This document shows positions 55,902-64,000 of a stretch of 64,000 bases of DNA, one piece after another. Each line of letters begins with the position of its first letter. Within the stretch, counting starts at the first letter, position 1. The DNA is from Campylobacter porcelli (GTDB taxonomy: Bacteria > Campylobacterota > Campylobacteria > Campylobacterales > Campylobacteraceae), in contig NZ_CP018789.1 of NCBI RefSeq assembly GCF_002139855.1, positions 1,302,001-1,366,000 of the forward strand, read 5' to 3'. The position numbers were made by a program, and so were the translations under genes. Below the pieces are notes generated by a model, which worked only from the letters and a program-made list of their open reading frames with translations, did no database searches and was not told the DNA's origin.

Positions 55902-56326
55902 TGCCAAAAATGGTTATAGGATATACTACTGGAGTTTATGATTTATTTCATATCGGACATCTAAATTTACTTAAAAATGCCAAAGGTTTGTGCGATAAAT
56001 TAGTCGTAGGCGTAACTGTAGATAAGCTAGTGGAGTATAAAAATAAACGATCAGTAATTCCTTTTGAAGAAAGGATAGAAATAGTAAGAAATATAAAATA
56101 TGTAGATGCTGCTATACCGCAAGAGGAGCTGGATAAATTTAAAATGTGGGAAAAGCTAAATTTTGATGTGTTATTTGTAGGTGATGATTGGTTTAATGCG
56201 CCAAGCTGGAGAGAAATGGAGACGAAATTCAATGAAGTTGGCGTTAGGGTTGTATATTTTCCATATACCAAAGGCACTAGCTCTACAATCTTAAATGAAA
56301 CGCTTAAAAAATTAAGAGATCAATAG
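55901..56326 (+). CDS. tagD: Glycerol-3-phosphate cytidylyltransferase
   Basis: 141 residues. Cytidylyltransferase fold with GVYDLFHIGHLNLLKNAK (HIGH at 17-20), VEYKNKRSVIPFEERIEIV, FVGDDWFNAPSW, and TKGTSST near the C-terminus in place of RTxGISTT. Forms CDP-glycerol, the substrate for TagB/TagF-type enzymes at 53347 and possibly 44006. Last gene of the right half-cassette; stop lies at the inner inverted repeat. Confidence 0.85.
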   Translation: MPKMVIGYTTGVYDLFHIGHLNLLKNAKGLCDKLVVGVTVDKLVEYKNKRSVIPFEERIEIVRNIKYVDAAIPQEELDKFKMWEKLNFDVLFVGDDWFNAPSWREMETKFNEVGVRVVYFPYTKGTSSTILNETLKKLRDQ

Positions 56327-56327
56327 T

Positions 56328-56479
56328 CAAAAGCATATTTAGTCTATAAAATTTTATAGACTAAAGAAATCTATATTTATTATAATTTCATTTTTTTGAT
56401 AATCTACCGCCAAAGATTTTCTCAAAGGCGAAAGATGCAAAAACATACTAAAGAGAATTGAAATGTGGTTTATGGAGAT
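56328..56479. repeat. Inner inverted repeat, right arm (about 152 bp)
   Basis: Reverse complement of 41436-41589, including the palindrome (56338-56365), the TATAAT, a T7 tract and the ATG and first codons of the acyltransferase. Here codon 9 is TGA instead of GGA, so the copy encodes only MQKHTKEN. Confidence 0.85.
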
Positions 56480-56550
56480 TAGCAACAATTATATAAAATG
56501 AGACTGACTTCTAAAATATTTCAAGGTTTAGTCTTACTTATATGATTTAT

Positions 56551-56736
56551 TTAGTTTTTAAATTTCATTATTTTTGATTCTCTTAAATCTTTTTGTGGCA
56601 AATATTGTGTCCATTTTGCTAATCCTTTAATCTGTTTGTCACTTAACATATAATTGTTTTTCAAATAAGATAATAGGCTATTAATAAAATCAATTCCTTC
56701 TTTATTTTGTTTTAAGCAGTTTAATATCCGCTTCAA
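56551..56736 (-). CDS. Hypothetical protein, probably the 3' part of the gene at 56798
   Basis: 61 residues from a TTG, no ribosome site. The frame is open upstream to about 56811 (SKAKERNIRLSLNNLLTCYA), overlapping the end of the next gene, so it is likely its C-terminal half after a frameshift. Lys/Leu-rich, helical, with LSDKQIKGLAKWTQYLPQKD. Not recognised. Confidence 0.4.
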   Translation of the reverse strand: MKRILNCLKQNKEGIDFINSLLSYLKNNYMLSDKQIKGLAKWTQYLPQKDLRESKIMKFKN

Positions 56737-56797
56737 TTTAAACTCATAAGCATAACACGTTAACAGGTTATTTAAAGATAGTCTAATATTGCGTTCC

Positions 56798-57220
56798 TTA
56801 GCTTTGCTCTATATTGATTATGCGTTTTATATCTTCATCCGCAAGATCTCTATCTCTCATATATTTATCATAATAATTCTTAAGTGGCTCATAGGATATA
56901 TTTTTGTATTCAATAAGCTTTTCTTCCCTAAGAGTTATATATGCAATAGCATATGACTTATCATAGTTGATATGAGTTTTATTTTTAGAACAAGATCTAT
57001 TTCTAGAATTTTCATATGATCGCATAGATATTAAAGAAATTGTAAAGTCCGGTATCTTTGATAAATCTACTTTTAAATGTTCATCGATATAATTTTTACT
57101 TGCATAAAAAATTTTTCCATTTGCATCTTCTAAGAAGTAAGCTTTTCCTGAACTCAACGGTCGAGTATAATAATATGATTTTGTATTCTCCGGTACAAAA
57201 TCTCTTTTTATAACTGTCAT
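56798..57220 (-). CDS. Hypothetical protein
   Basis: 140 residues, ATG with strong AAAGGAGA upstream. No known domain by eye; contains YYYTRPLSSGKAYFLEDANG and a charged C-terminus (RDLADEDIKRIINIEQS). It does not resemble glycan genes and lies between the inner and outer inverted repeats, so it may be a remnant of inserted plasmid or phage DNA. Confidence 0.5.
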   Translation of the reverse strand: MTVIKRDFVPENTKSYYYTRPLSSGKAYFLEDANGKIFYASKNYIDEHLKVDLSKIPDFTISLISMRSYENSRNRSCSKNKTHINYDKSYAIAYITLREEKLIEYKNISYEPLKNYYDKYMRDRDLADEDIKRIINIEQS

Positions 57221-57308
57221 TTTTTTCTCCTTTAATATTTAATAGCAATATTATATCTTGATTCTCCTAAGCAATCTAATAAATGTACCTATTAATTTTT
57301 ATATTTAA

Positions 57309-57492
57309 ATTACCAAAACCCACTAGCTATAAAAATCAAATCACTTTTGTCTTAGACCGCGCAGGACATGATAGACGATATGCAATTGATGCTACTAAAA
57401 TAGAAACTAAGCTTGGCTGGAAGGCTGATGAGAATTTTGATAGTGGAATTATAAAGACTATAGACTGGTATTTAAAAAGGTATAGCTTATAA
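57309..57492 (+). pseudogene. rmlB 3' fragment
   Basis: Encodes the last 60 residues of RmlB (KPTSYKNQITFVLDRAGHDR to the end), identical to the end of the complete gene at 36779. Lacks the NAD and catalytic regions. It would complete rmlB if the segment between the large repeats inverted. Confidence 0.9.
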
Positions 57493-58442
57493 TGCATACG
57501 CCAACTATTGCTGTTATAATGGCAACCTATAATGGTCAAAAATATATATCTAAACAACTAGATTCTATATTGGCTCAAACTTATTCTAATATTGTAATTT
57601 ATATTAGAGATGATTGTTCTAGTGATAATACTATGGATATTATAAGTAAATATAAACAGAAATACAGCCATAAGTTTATTATAAATAAAAATAAACAAAA
57701 TTTAGGTTTTGTAAAAAATTTTGAGCTTTTATTGAGTGAAGTGGATTATGATTATATAGCCATTAGCGACCAAGATGATATTTGGAAGCCAAATAAATTA
57801 GAAAAAGAATTAAAAGCTATGATGGAGATAGAAAAAGATAATCCAAATTTGGCTATTATGGTTCATAGCGATTTAGAAATAATTGACTCAGATGAAAATC
57901 AAATTTGTAAATCATTTTTAAAAAAAAAGGGTTATAGTCTTTCTCATAGCAAAGATTTAGGGCAAATTTTAGGACCATGTGGAGTAATGGGAAATACAAT
58001 TTTAATGAATAAGAATTTAAAAAATATTGCTTTACCTTTTAGTGCTAATATAGAATTTCACGACTATTACTTGGCAGTTATTAATGAAATATACGGAAAA
58101 AGAATTACATTAAATGAACCATTAGTTCAATACCGCATCCACCTTGATAATACTAGTAATAATAATATATTAAAATTAGAAAAAAATAAATATAGAGGAT
58201 TGCCATTTTTAAATACAGGTAAAGCTATGTGTTTAAAATCGTTAAATAAAGATAATATAAATATAGAAGATTTAAATATAATTAACTTTTTTTTGGATTA
58301 TTTAGAATGTAAAGATTATGCTTTTTCTTATTATTTTAGCTTATTAAGTAATAATTTAGTTAAAAAAGGATTTTGGTATAGATTTAAATTATTTTTTAAG
58401 TTTATTATTAATACCCCATTAAGTAAAATTATGCTAAGATAA
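57492..58442 (+). CDS. Family 2 glycosyltransferase, copy C
   Basis: 316 residues, translation identical to 35829-36779. Here it follows only an rmlB fragment, so it has no complete upstream operon and its expression depends on a promoter between 56.5 and 57.5 kb, if any. The 3' end again runs into the cdtA upstream region. Confidence 0.87.
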   Translation: MHTPTIAVIMATYNGQKYISKQLDSILAQTYSNIVIYIRDDCSSDNTMDIISKYKQKYSHKFIINKNKQNLGFVKNFELLLSEVDYDYIAISDQDDIWKPNKLEKELKAMMEIEKDNPNLAIMVHSDLEIIDSDENQICKSFLKKKGYSLSHSKDLGQILGPCGVMGNTILMNKNLKNIALPFSANIEFHDYYLAVINEIYGKRITLNEPLVQYRIHLDNTSNNNILKLEKNKYRGLPFLNTGKAMCLKSLNKDNINIEDLNIINFFLDYLECKDYAFSYYFSLLSNNLVKKGFWYRFKLFFKFIINTPLSKIMLR

Positions 58443-58495
58443 TTAAGATTAATTATCAATATTAATCCACTAAACTACTTATTAAAAGGAATTAG

Positions 58496-59176
58496 ATGAA
58501 AAGAGTGATATTTCCACTTATAATATCTCTATTTTTTATATCTTGTGGTTCTGGTAAATCCCCATACGCACCACCTGTAATAGATGATAATTTAACTACA
58601 AACCCTATGAAATCTTTAGTATCTAATAGAGCTGATGTAGATAGTAACTTAAGCACTCCAAATGGTGCCCCGCTATTAAATCTATCCGCATCTCCAAGCC
58701 TTGGTTCTAAATCAGCTGCACTAACTATAATAAACCCAATGGGCGGCTCATCTATAACCATTTGGGCTTTAGCTGAGGGAAATTGGCTATGGGGCTACAC
58801 CTTAGATAACTCAAAGGATTTTGGAGCGGCTAGATTTTGGCAAGTTATAAATCTAGGTAATGATATAGCTTTAATATCAAATTTCCTTACAAATACATGC
58901 ATTCACGATGAAGGCAGTGGTATAACTCACCGCAGATGCGACCCAAATAATAAATCCCAGCAATGGCAGCTCTTTGCTATGGATAATGGAGCCATTCAGC
59001 TTAAATCCACAGCTTCAAATAAATGTATAACAACAGATCTTGGCTCGCTAGTCCAAACTGGTAGCTACTATAGTCTTGCTATGAGAGATTGTAATTTTAA
59101 GCCAAATTTTAATCAACAATGGGTATTTATCCCTAAAGCTTTACCAACTGAAGTACTATTAGGATACCAACAATGA
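58496..59176 (+). CDS. cdtA: Cytolethal distending toxin subunit A, copy C
   Basis: 226 residues, identical to the other two. Only plus-strand copy. Its operon converges on fliY. As the complete fliY lies directly beyond, this cdt-fliY junction is probably the ancestral toxin position. Confidence 0.9.
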   Translation: MKRVIFPLIISLFFISCGSGKSPYAPPVIDDNLTTNPMKSLVSNRADVDSNLSTPNGAPLLNLSASPSLGSKSAALTIINPMGGSSITIWALAEGNWLWGYTLDNSKDFGAARFWQVINLGNDIALISNFLTNTCIHDEGSGITHRRCDPNNKSQQWQLFAMDNGAIQLKSTASNKCITTDLGSLVQTGSYYSLAMRDCNFKPNFNQQWVFIPKALPTEVLLGYQQ

Positions 59177-59994
59177 AAAATATATTAATCTTATTATTTA
59201 GCTTTATAAGCCTATTTGCTAATATAGATGACTTTAAAACAGCTACTTGGAATATGCAAGGCTCAAGTGCTAGTAGTGAGGCTAAATGGAGCATTAGCGT
59301 AACTCAAATGTTCTCTGGTCAAAACTCCATTGATGTCTTAGCTATTCAAGAAGCTGGCACTCTCCCAGCCACAGCTGAGCCAACTGGAAGGGAGTTTAGA
59401 GCATTTGGCACTAGTGTAGTAGTAACTGAGCATGTGTGGAATATAGGCTCTAGGCTTAGACCAGATCTAATATTTGTATATTTTGCTAGGACTGATGAGG
59501 GTGGTAATAGAGTAAATTTAGCTCTAGCTAGTAGAAGACAGGCTGATGAAGTATTCTTACTTCCACCTCCAACTACAGTCTCAAGACCTATGATTGGCAT
59601 TAGGATAAATAATGATGCTTTCTTTAGCATTCACGCTTTAGCAAATGGTGGAGCTGATGCTTCAGCTATAGTTCATAATATAGATCTATTCTTTCAAAGA
59701 TCCCCAACTCTAGCTAGCACTAACTGGATTATAATGGGAGATTTTAATAGAGAGCCAGGAGAGCTACTTAGCTCATTTGAGCTTGAGTTAAGACTTAGAA
59801 CTAGAATAATTACAAATAACGCCATCACTCAAATAAGTGCTAGAAGAACTCTAGATTACGCTGTAGTAGGTAACTCCAATCGTGCAGTGTTTCCAGCTCC
59901 ATTACCACCAATATCAGCTAGCACATTCTTTAGTGGATTTAGAACTCACATAGCAAGTGACCACTTCCCTGTAACATTTAGGAGATTTCCATGA
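59173..59994 (+). CDS. cdtB: Cytolethal distending toxin nuclease subunit B, copy C
   Basis: 273 residues, identical to copies A and B with all active-site residues. ATGA overlaps with cdtA and cdtC maintained. Confidence 0.95.
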   Translation: MKNILILLFSFISLFANIDDFKTATWNMQGSSASSEAKWSISVTQMFSGQNSIDVLAIQEAGTLPATAEPTGREFRAFGTSVVVTEHVWNIGSRLRPDLIFVYFARTDEGGNRVNLALASRRQADEVFLLPPPTTVSRPMIGIRINNDAFFSIHALANGGADASAIVHNIDLFFQRSPTLASTNWIIMGDFNREPGELLSSFELELRLRTRIITNNAITQISARRTLDYAVVGNSNRAVFPAPLPPISASTFFSGFRTHIASDHFPVTFRRFP

Positions 59995-60728
59995 TAAAAA
60001 CTCTATCTTTAATAACTCTAATATCTATATTTATCGTTAGTTGTGCCTCAACGCCAAATAAGACATTTTTAAAGCTTGATGGCTCACAAGGCTTTGCTGG
60101 AGATATAAGCAAAGCCCCAGATGAAAAAAGAGCCCCAGATAGAGCTCCATTATTAAATGATAAAATAAAAACACCAATCTTAACTAGCTCATCAAATAAT
60201 CAAGATGGCTTTGATCCATTTACTTTGCCTTTAAGCCTAAGATCCCTTGATACAGGTATGCCTTTGGTGGTAAATTTAGGTAAATCAGATGAGACCTTTA
60301 ATTATAACCTAAGAGAGGTTAAAGCATTTGAACCAAGTGTAATTAGTGATATTAAAAGGGTTGATAGCTTTGCACATTTAAGCCTTGAGTATATTCAGTT
60401 TGTATCAGCTAATGATATAAATGAGTGCTTAGGAATTGATGAGAGTGGATTTTTTATGCTAAAAAACTGCTTTGCAGATTTAAATAAAAAGAAATTTGAG
60501 ACCGTATTTCAGTTAATACCACTTTTAAGTGATGCTGTGGAGATAAGATCTTTAGTCTTAGGTGGTAAGGAGTGTATAAGCACATTTTTTAATCCTAATT
60601 TAGAGCCATGGCAAAGAGTGGGAATATTAAAATGTGAATTAAGAGAGGGATTTGGTGTAGATTTGCCAAAGCTTTGGGCTATAATGCCTGAGATTAGAGA
60701 GGCTGCTATTTTACAACCGCTTGATTAG
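59991..60728 (+). CDS. cdtC: Cytolethal distending toxin subunit C, copy C
   Basis: 245 residues, identical to copies A and B. Followed by a 297-bp gap with the shared terminator and then the convergent fliY gene. Confidence 0.88.
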   Translation: MIKTLSLITLISIFIVSCASTPNKTFLKLDGSQGFAGDISKAPDEKRAPDRAPLLNDKIKTPILTSSSNNQDGFDPFTLPLSLRSLDTGMPLVVNLGKSDETFNYNLREVKAFEPSVISDIKRVDSFAHLSLEYIQFVSANDINECLGIDESGFFMLKNCFADLNKKKFETVFQLIPLLSDAVEIRSLVLGGKECISTFFNPNLEPWQRVGILKCELREGFGVDLPKLWAIMPEIREAAILQPLD

Positions 60729-60880
60729 ATTTGATACTGATCAAATCTATAAAAGCAGATGTTGTTATTTGACTGTTATTATCTGGCTTAGTTGGTTTAT
60801 ATTTTTCAGTTTAGTTTATTTTTATTTATTTAGTTAGTTTATTTAGTTTAAATTTTATCTACTCATCTTATATTTTTAAT

Positions 60881-60904
60881 AAAAAGTGGCAATCTCCACT
60901 TTTT
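60881..60904. terminator. Bidirectional terminator between cdtC and fliY, copy C
   Basis: Same 9-bp stem hairpin, here in its natural convergent setting: it can end cdtABC transcripts (plus) and fliA-fliM-fliY transcripts (minus). Confidence 0.82.
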
Positions 60905-61025
60905 ATTTAGTTTATTTATAATTATTTCTCTTAACTCTATGCCATATTAATTTATCATAATAATAAAAATTAATACTCTATAGGTAGTGTAAATTTGTTA
61001 TTATAAATTAAAATTTAAATAATGG

Positions 61026-61862
61026 TTATTTAAGTTGCTCTAGACGCTCTTTTTTGGTGCCGATTTCAGTGATTTGCACGCCGAAATTTCCATCTACGAT
61101 AACCACTTCACCAAGTGCGACTGGTTTATCTCCTATTAAGACTTCTAACGGATCATTGGCTAGTTGATTTAGTTCAATAACCGAGCCAATATCCATAGAT
61201 AATACATCTTTTAATAGCATTTTTTTAGAGCCAATACGCACACGGATTGGCAGCCTGACATCCATAATAAGCCCGATATTTCTAATTTCATCGCTAATAT
61301 CGTGCTTTTCAGATGATTTGCTTTCTTTATTAGTATTACTCTCTGTGGTTTTATTGAAAAATTTATAAAATGGATAATCAATACAAACGCCAAGCAACTC
61401 ATTTAAATTCGCAATGCCAATTTGATATAAAAATAACTTCTCAAATGAGGTAAAATCCAAAATTTGATTTTCATCAATATACTTTACTGTATTAATAGCG
61501 AAATTCACCTTTGGCATATCTTTAGCCGCACCCAAAGATGTGCTAACCGCACTTAGCAAATTTGAGAATATCTCCTTGCTCGCATCTAGCTCATCATCGC
61601 TGATTGTGGTATTGCCAGTTGGCTCTTCTTCTCCTAGCATTAAATCATTAATAGCTGTAATCAAAAGCACAGAAGAGACAATATTCATCTTGCCATTTAT
61701 ATCCCCACTTAATGTCAAACTAGCCATTATAACGGGGGTTTTTATGCCATTTTGAGTTGGAGCATCATATTCAGCCGCATCTGATATTTGCGGTGTAGCA
61801 CCAGTTAATCCCTCTATAGTTGCACTTAGCTCGTTTTTAAAAAGTTCAAAAAATCTAGTCAT
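61026..61862 (-). CDS. fliY: Flagellar motor switch protein FliY/FliN
   Basis: 278 residues from ATG 61862 (MTRFFELFKNEL), overlapping the end of fliM by eight bases; the longer frame to 61916 lies inside fliM. N-terminal CheC-like region without a clear phosphatase motif, linker, and C-terminal SpoA/FliN domain (about 205-278, LPIRVRIGSKKMLLKDVLSM). Switch complex component. Its last 209 bp are in the large inverted repeat and duplicated at 33037-33245. Confidence 0.92.
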   Translation of the reverse strand: MTRFFELFKNELSATIEGLTGATPQISDAAEYDAPTQNGIKTPVIMASLTLSGDINGKMNIVSSVLLITAINDLMLGEEEPTGNTTISDDELDASKEIFSNLLSAVSTSLGAAKDMPKVNFAINTVKYIDENQILDFTSFEKLFLYQIGIANLNELLGVCIDYPFYKFFNKTTESNTNKESKSSEKHDISDEIRNIGLIMDVRLPIRVRIGSKKMLLKDVLSMDIGSVIELNQLANDPLEVLIGDKPVALGEVVIVDGNFGVQITEIGTKKERLEQLK

Positions 61863-62964
61863 CGTATTCTTCCTCATCATCACTTTCTTCTTCATTATCG
61901 TCTTTAGGCTCTTCATATGCCATTAGTTTAGCTTTTCTATCCTCTTCATACTGCTCTAAAATCGCTTTTATCTCATCACGATCAGTTTTGATAAGCTCTT
62001 CTAGCTTAATTGATTTGCTAAAGCGATGAATGCCAATTTGAGCTAAGAATACCTCTTTTTTATCTATACAAACTATAGCCCTATCATCAGCATTGCGATC
62101 AAGTCTTAATATATCGCCAACTTCTAAATTTAAAAACTCATTTACACTAATTATGGTCTTACCTAAAATCGCTTCATAAAGCACCTCAGCACGACCAATT
62201 AAGGTTTTGAGCTCCTTATTACGGCTCTTTTTAGCACTGGTTTCACCTAACATAATATCACGATTAGCAAGGCGACTTAAAATCGGCTCAAGATATATGA
62301 CTGGATAGCATAAATTTATCATACCACTCGAATTTCCAATAATAATCTCCATAACAACCATAATAACAATCTCGTTTTGGCTAACGATTTGGACGACATT
62401 TGGGCTAGACTCCTTAGCCTCTACATTTGGATACATATCTGTAATCATAGACCACGACTCTTTAAGCCGTTGCATAATAATACGCAAAATCGCATCCAAA
62501 AGATTAACCTCAATATCAGTTAGCTCTCTATTATTACTATCAAATCCATCGCCATTGCCACCAAGAAGTCTATCTATCATAGGAAATGCGATACTAGGAT
62601 TGATCTCTAAGACGCAGTTTCCATCAAGTGGCTTGATAGAAAATACATTAAAGCTAGTTGGACTTGGCAAACTCATCAAAAACTCACCATAGGTCATCTG
62701 ATCAACTGAGTGAAGTCTAATCTCAACGATACTACGCATAATACTTGAAATTTGAGAAGCAAGATTTCTGGCTAATTTATCGTGAATTCCCTTAACGGCT
62801 CTTAGCTGCTCTTTGCTAACCCTATTTGGACGCTTAAAGTCATATATGACAACTTGCTTTGGCTCTTCTATATGCTCTGGGAGATCAGCGACCTGCCCAG
62901 CTCCATCATCATCTACAACTTGTAAAAGTGCATCTATCTCTTCTTGACTTAAAATATCTGCCAT
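61855..62964 (-). CDS. fliM: Flagellar motor switch protein FliM
   Basis: 369 residues. Begins MADILSQEEIDALLQVVDDD, the CheY-binding segment; middle CheC-like domain and C-terminal SpoA domain (FLNLEVGDILRLDRNADDRA) follow, with an acidic tail. C-ring switch protein. Start adjoins the fliA stop. Confidence 0.95.
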   Translation of the reverse strand: MADILSQEEIDALLQVVDDDGAGQVADLPEHIEEPKQVVIYDFKRPNRVSKEQLRAVKGIHDKLARNLASQISSIMRSIVEIRLHSVDQMTYGEFLMSLPSPTSFNVFSIKPLDGNCVLEINPSIAFPMIDRLLGGNGDGFDSNNRELTDIEVNLLDAILRIIMQRLKESWSMITDMYPNVEAKESSPNVVQIVSQNEIVIMVVMEIIIGNSSGMINLCYPVIYLEPILSRLANRDIMLGETSAKKSRNKELKTLIGRAEVLYEAILGKTIISVNEFLNLEVGDILRLDRNADDRAIVCIDKKEVFLAQIGIHRFSKSIKLEELIKTDRDEIKAILEQYEEDRKAKLMAYEEPKDDNEEESDDEEEYDD

Positions 62965-63668
62965 TAAAAGCCTAGCCTTTCTCTGATTTTAGTTATAAGT
63001 CTTTTGTGAATTTGACTAATTCTAGACTCTGTGATATTTAAAATTTCACTTATCTCTTTTAAATTTAACTCTTCATAATAATAAAGCTGGATTATCAGCT
63101 GATCACGCTGATTGAATTGGGATAAAATATGCTTAATATGCTCTATTAATTCATCTTTTTCTATCTGCTCTTCGGTGCTATACTCACTTAATAACTCATA
63201 TTGATCTTCTAAGCGTAAAACTGATGTTATCTCACTTAAATTCTTCGCCTCTTTAATTCTATTTATATCTTCATTTAGCTCTTTTGCTAAATACTCATCA
63301 CTTGGCTCACACTGATGTTTATTGTAATACTCATCTATCAAACGATCTACATCTTTGACTAATTTGCGACTATTTCTACTTATAGTATCAAGACTACGCA
63401 AATAATCAAGCATTGAGCCATATACTCTTTGTTTAACATAACCCCAAAAATTGTCATTTTGGCTCTTATCATAGGTATGGCTAAGTCTTACCATAGCTTC
63501 AGTTCCTACGCTGATTAAATCGCCCACTTCTACTGAGCTTGGTAAGCGAGATCTAAGCCTATGAGCCATAGCTTTCAAAGCTGGCATATAGGCGATCACT
63601 AAATCATCTTGCTCTTTTTTTATCTGAGATTTATAGCTATCAAGCTGCTTTTGCTTTGCGTAATTCAT
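62964..63668 (-). CDS. fliA: RNA polymerase sigma factor FliA (sigma-28)
   Basis: 234 residues. Region 2 (VEVGDLISVGTEAMVRLSHT, FWGYVKQRVYGSMLDYLRSL), region 3 and region 4 helix-turn-helix (LKEISEILNITESRISQIHK) are complete. Directs late flagellar genes such as flaA. Overlaps the upstream small gene by 29 bp. Gene order matches C. jejuni. Confidence 0.95.
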   Translation of the reverse strand: MNYAKQKQLDSYKSQIKKEQDDLVIAYMPALKAMAHRLRSRLPSSVEVGDLISVGTEAMVRLSHTYDKSQNDNFWGYVKQRVYGSMLDYLRSLDTISRNSRKLVKDVDRLIDEYYNKHQCEPSDEYLAKELNEDINRIKEAKNLSEITSVLRLEDQYELLSEYSTEEQIEKDELIEHIKHILSQFNQRDQLIIQLYYYEELNLKEISEILNITESRISQIHKRLITKIRERLGF

Positions 63669-63984
63669 GCTTTTTACCTGATTTTTTGAGCTTTTGGTCT
63701 AAATGCTGGATAATACCATCAAGCTTACGCTCCCTAATAGCAAGCTCGGTAACAAGATAGTCATTTATCTCTTCATAATGCTCTTTGTTAAATATCCTTA
63801 GACCAATTTTTTTAGCATCTATATAATTCATCACAACAATATGAATAACAATATAGAAAAAAAATGTAATAAGCAAAGTATATATAACAATCTCCACAGG
63901 CTCTTCAATCTTTATTATAACAAACATAAGACCCACAAAAAACCCACATACTGTAAAAAATGCTATATAATTATCTGCTCTCAC
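63640..63984 (-). CDS. Small membrane protein upstream of fliA
   Basis: 114 residues with GTG start at 63984 and AAAGGA upstream. Two hydrophobic helices (IAFFTVCGFFVGLMFVIIKI, IVIYTLLITFFFYIVIHIVV) and a basic C-terminus (KLKKSGKKHELRKAKAA). Same position as the conserved unnamed gene between flhG and fliA in Campylobacter. Function unknown, perhaps flagellar. Confidence 0.8.
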   Translation of the reverse strand: MRADNYIAFFTVCGFFVGLMFVIIKIEEPVEIVIYTLLITFFFYIVIHIVVMNYIDAKKIGLRIFNKEHYEEINDYLVTELAIRERKLDGIIQHLDQKLKKSGKKHELRKAKAA

Positions 63985-64000
63985 AATATTCCTTTAAAAC

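Larger units (their letters stand above)
57309..61234. repeat. Large inverted repeat, copy C (3926 bp)
   Basis: Opposite-strand match of 33037-36962. Right end lies inside the intact fliY gene, left end in the rmlB fragment. Coordinates map as C = 94271 minus B. Confidence 0.9.

Overview
The window is AT-rich, densely coded chromosomal DNA from an epsilonproteobacterium, almost certainly a Campylobacter. The atpF'-atpF-atpH-atpA-atpG-atpD-atpC order followed by a TolQ/ExbB gene, the order (small membrane gene)-fliA-fliM-fliY, Pse/Leg nonulosonate genes, poly-G tracts and cdtABC all point there. The species cannot be fixed from sequence alone; the C. fetus / C. hyointestinalis / C. lanienae group is my guess.

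Layout. 1-11.7 kb: housekeeping block on the minus strand (F1Fo ATP synthase, parA/parB, birA, fmt, proB, obg, rpmA, rplU). 11.9-14.3 kb: a DUF4198-type periplasmic pair and a di-haem cytochrome c peroxidase. 14.7-26.3 kb: a plus-strand flagellin-glycosylation region with a DsbC-like protein, pseF, a TIM-barrel protein, an exbB-exbD-tonB insert, pseI, and the legionaminic acid genes legI-legG-ptmE-ptmF-legF-ptmA plus a methyltransferase. Three poly-G tracts lie in 22-31 kb.

26.4-61 kb is a mosaic surface-polysaccharide region carrying three apparently identical cytolethal distending toxin operons (A 27.8-30.1 minus, B 33.5-35.8 minus, C 58.5-60.7 plus). A and B share a direct repeat of about 2.63 kb that brackets an fdtA-fdtA-fdtB-glycosyltransferase cassette. 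B and C share an inverted repeat of about 3.93 kb that also holds a glycosyltransferase, the 3' end of rmlB and the 3' end of fliY. It brackets about 20.3 kb: rmlABCD, an acyltransferase and a divergent glycan cassette. A nested inverted repeat of about 152 bp (41.4-41.6 / 56.3-56.5 kb) brackets the divergent cassette, and a 61-bp inverted repeat (48.64 / 49.02 kb) sits at its centre. The cassette encodes TagD, an IspD-like cytidylyltransferase, two TagB/TagF-like polymerases, two paralogous glycosyltransferases, an ATP-grasp/HAD fusion, an FkbH-ACP-GNAT/VOC set and an asparagine-synthase-like protein. This suggests a polyol-phosphate (teichoic-acid-like) polysaccharide, possibly acylated with glycerate. 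61.0-64 kb: flagellar genes fliY, fliM, fliA and a small membrane gene.

The main novelty is the repeat architecture. Identical toxin operons act as large homology blocks around glycan cassettes, so inversion, deletion and gene conversion could reshuffle surface glycans while homogenising the toxin copies. All identities were judged by eye from nucleotide junctions and identical translations; no alignment was run.
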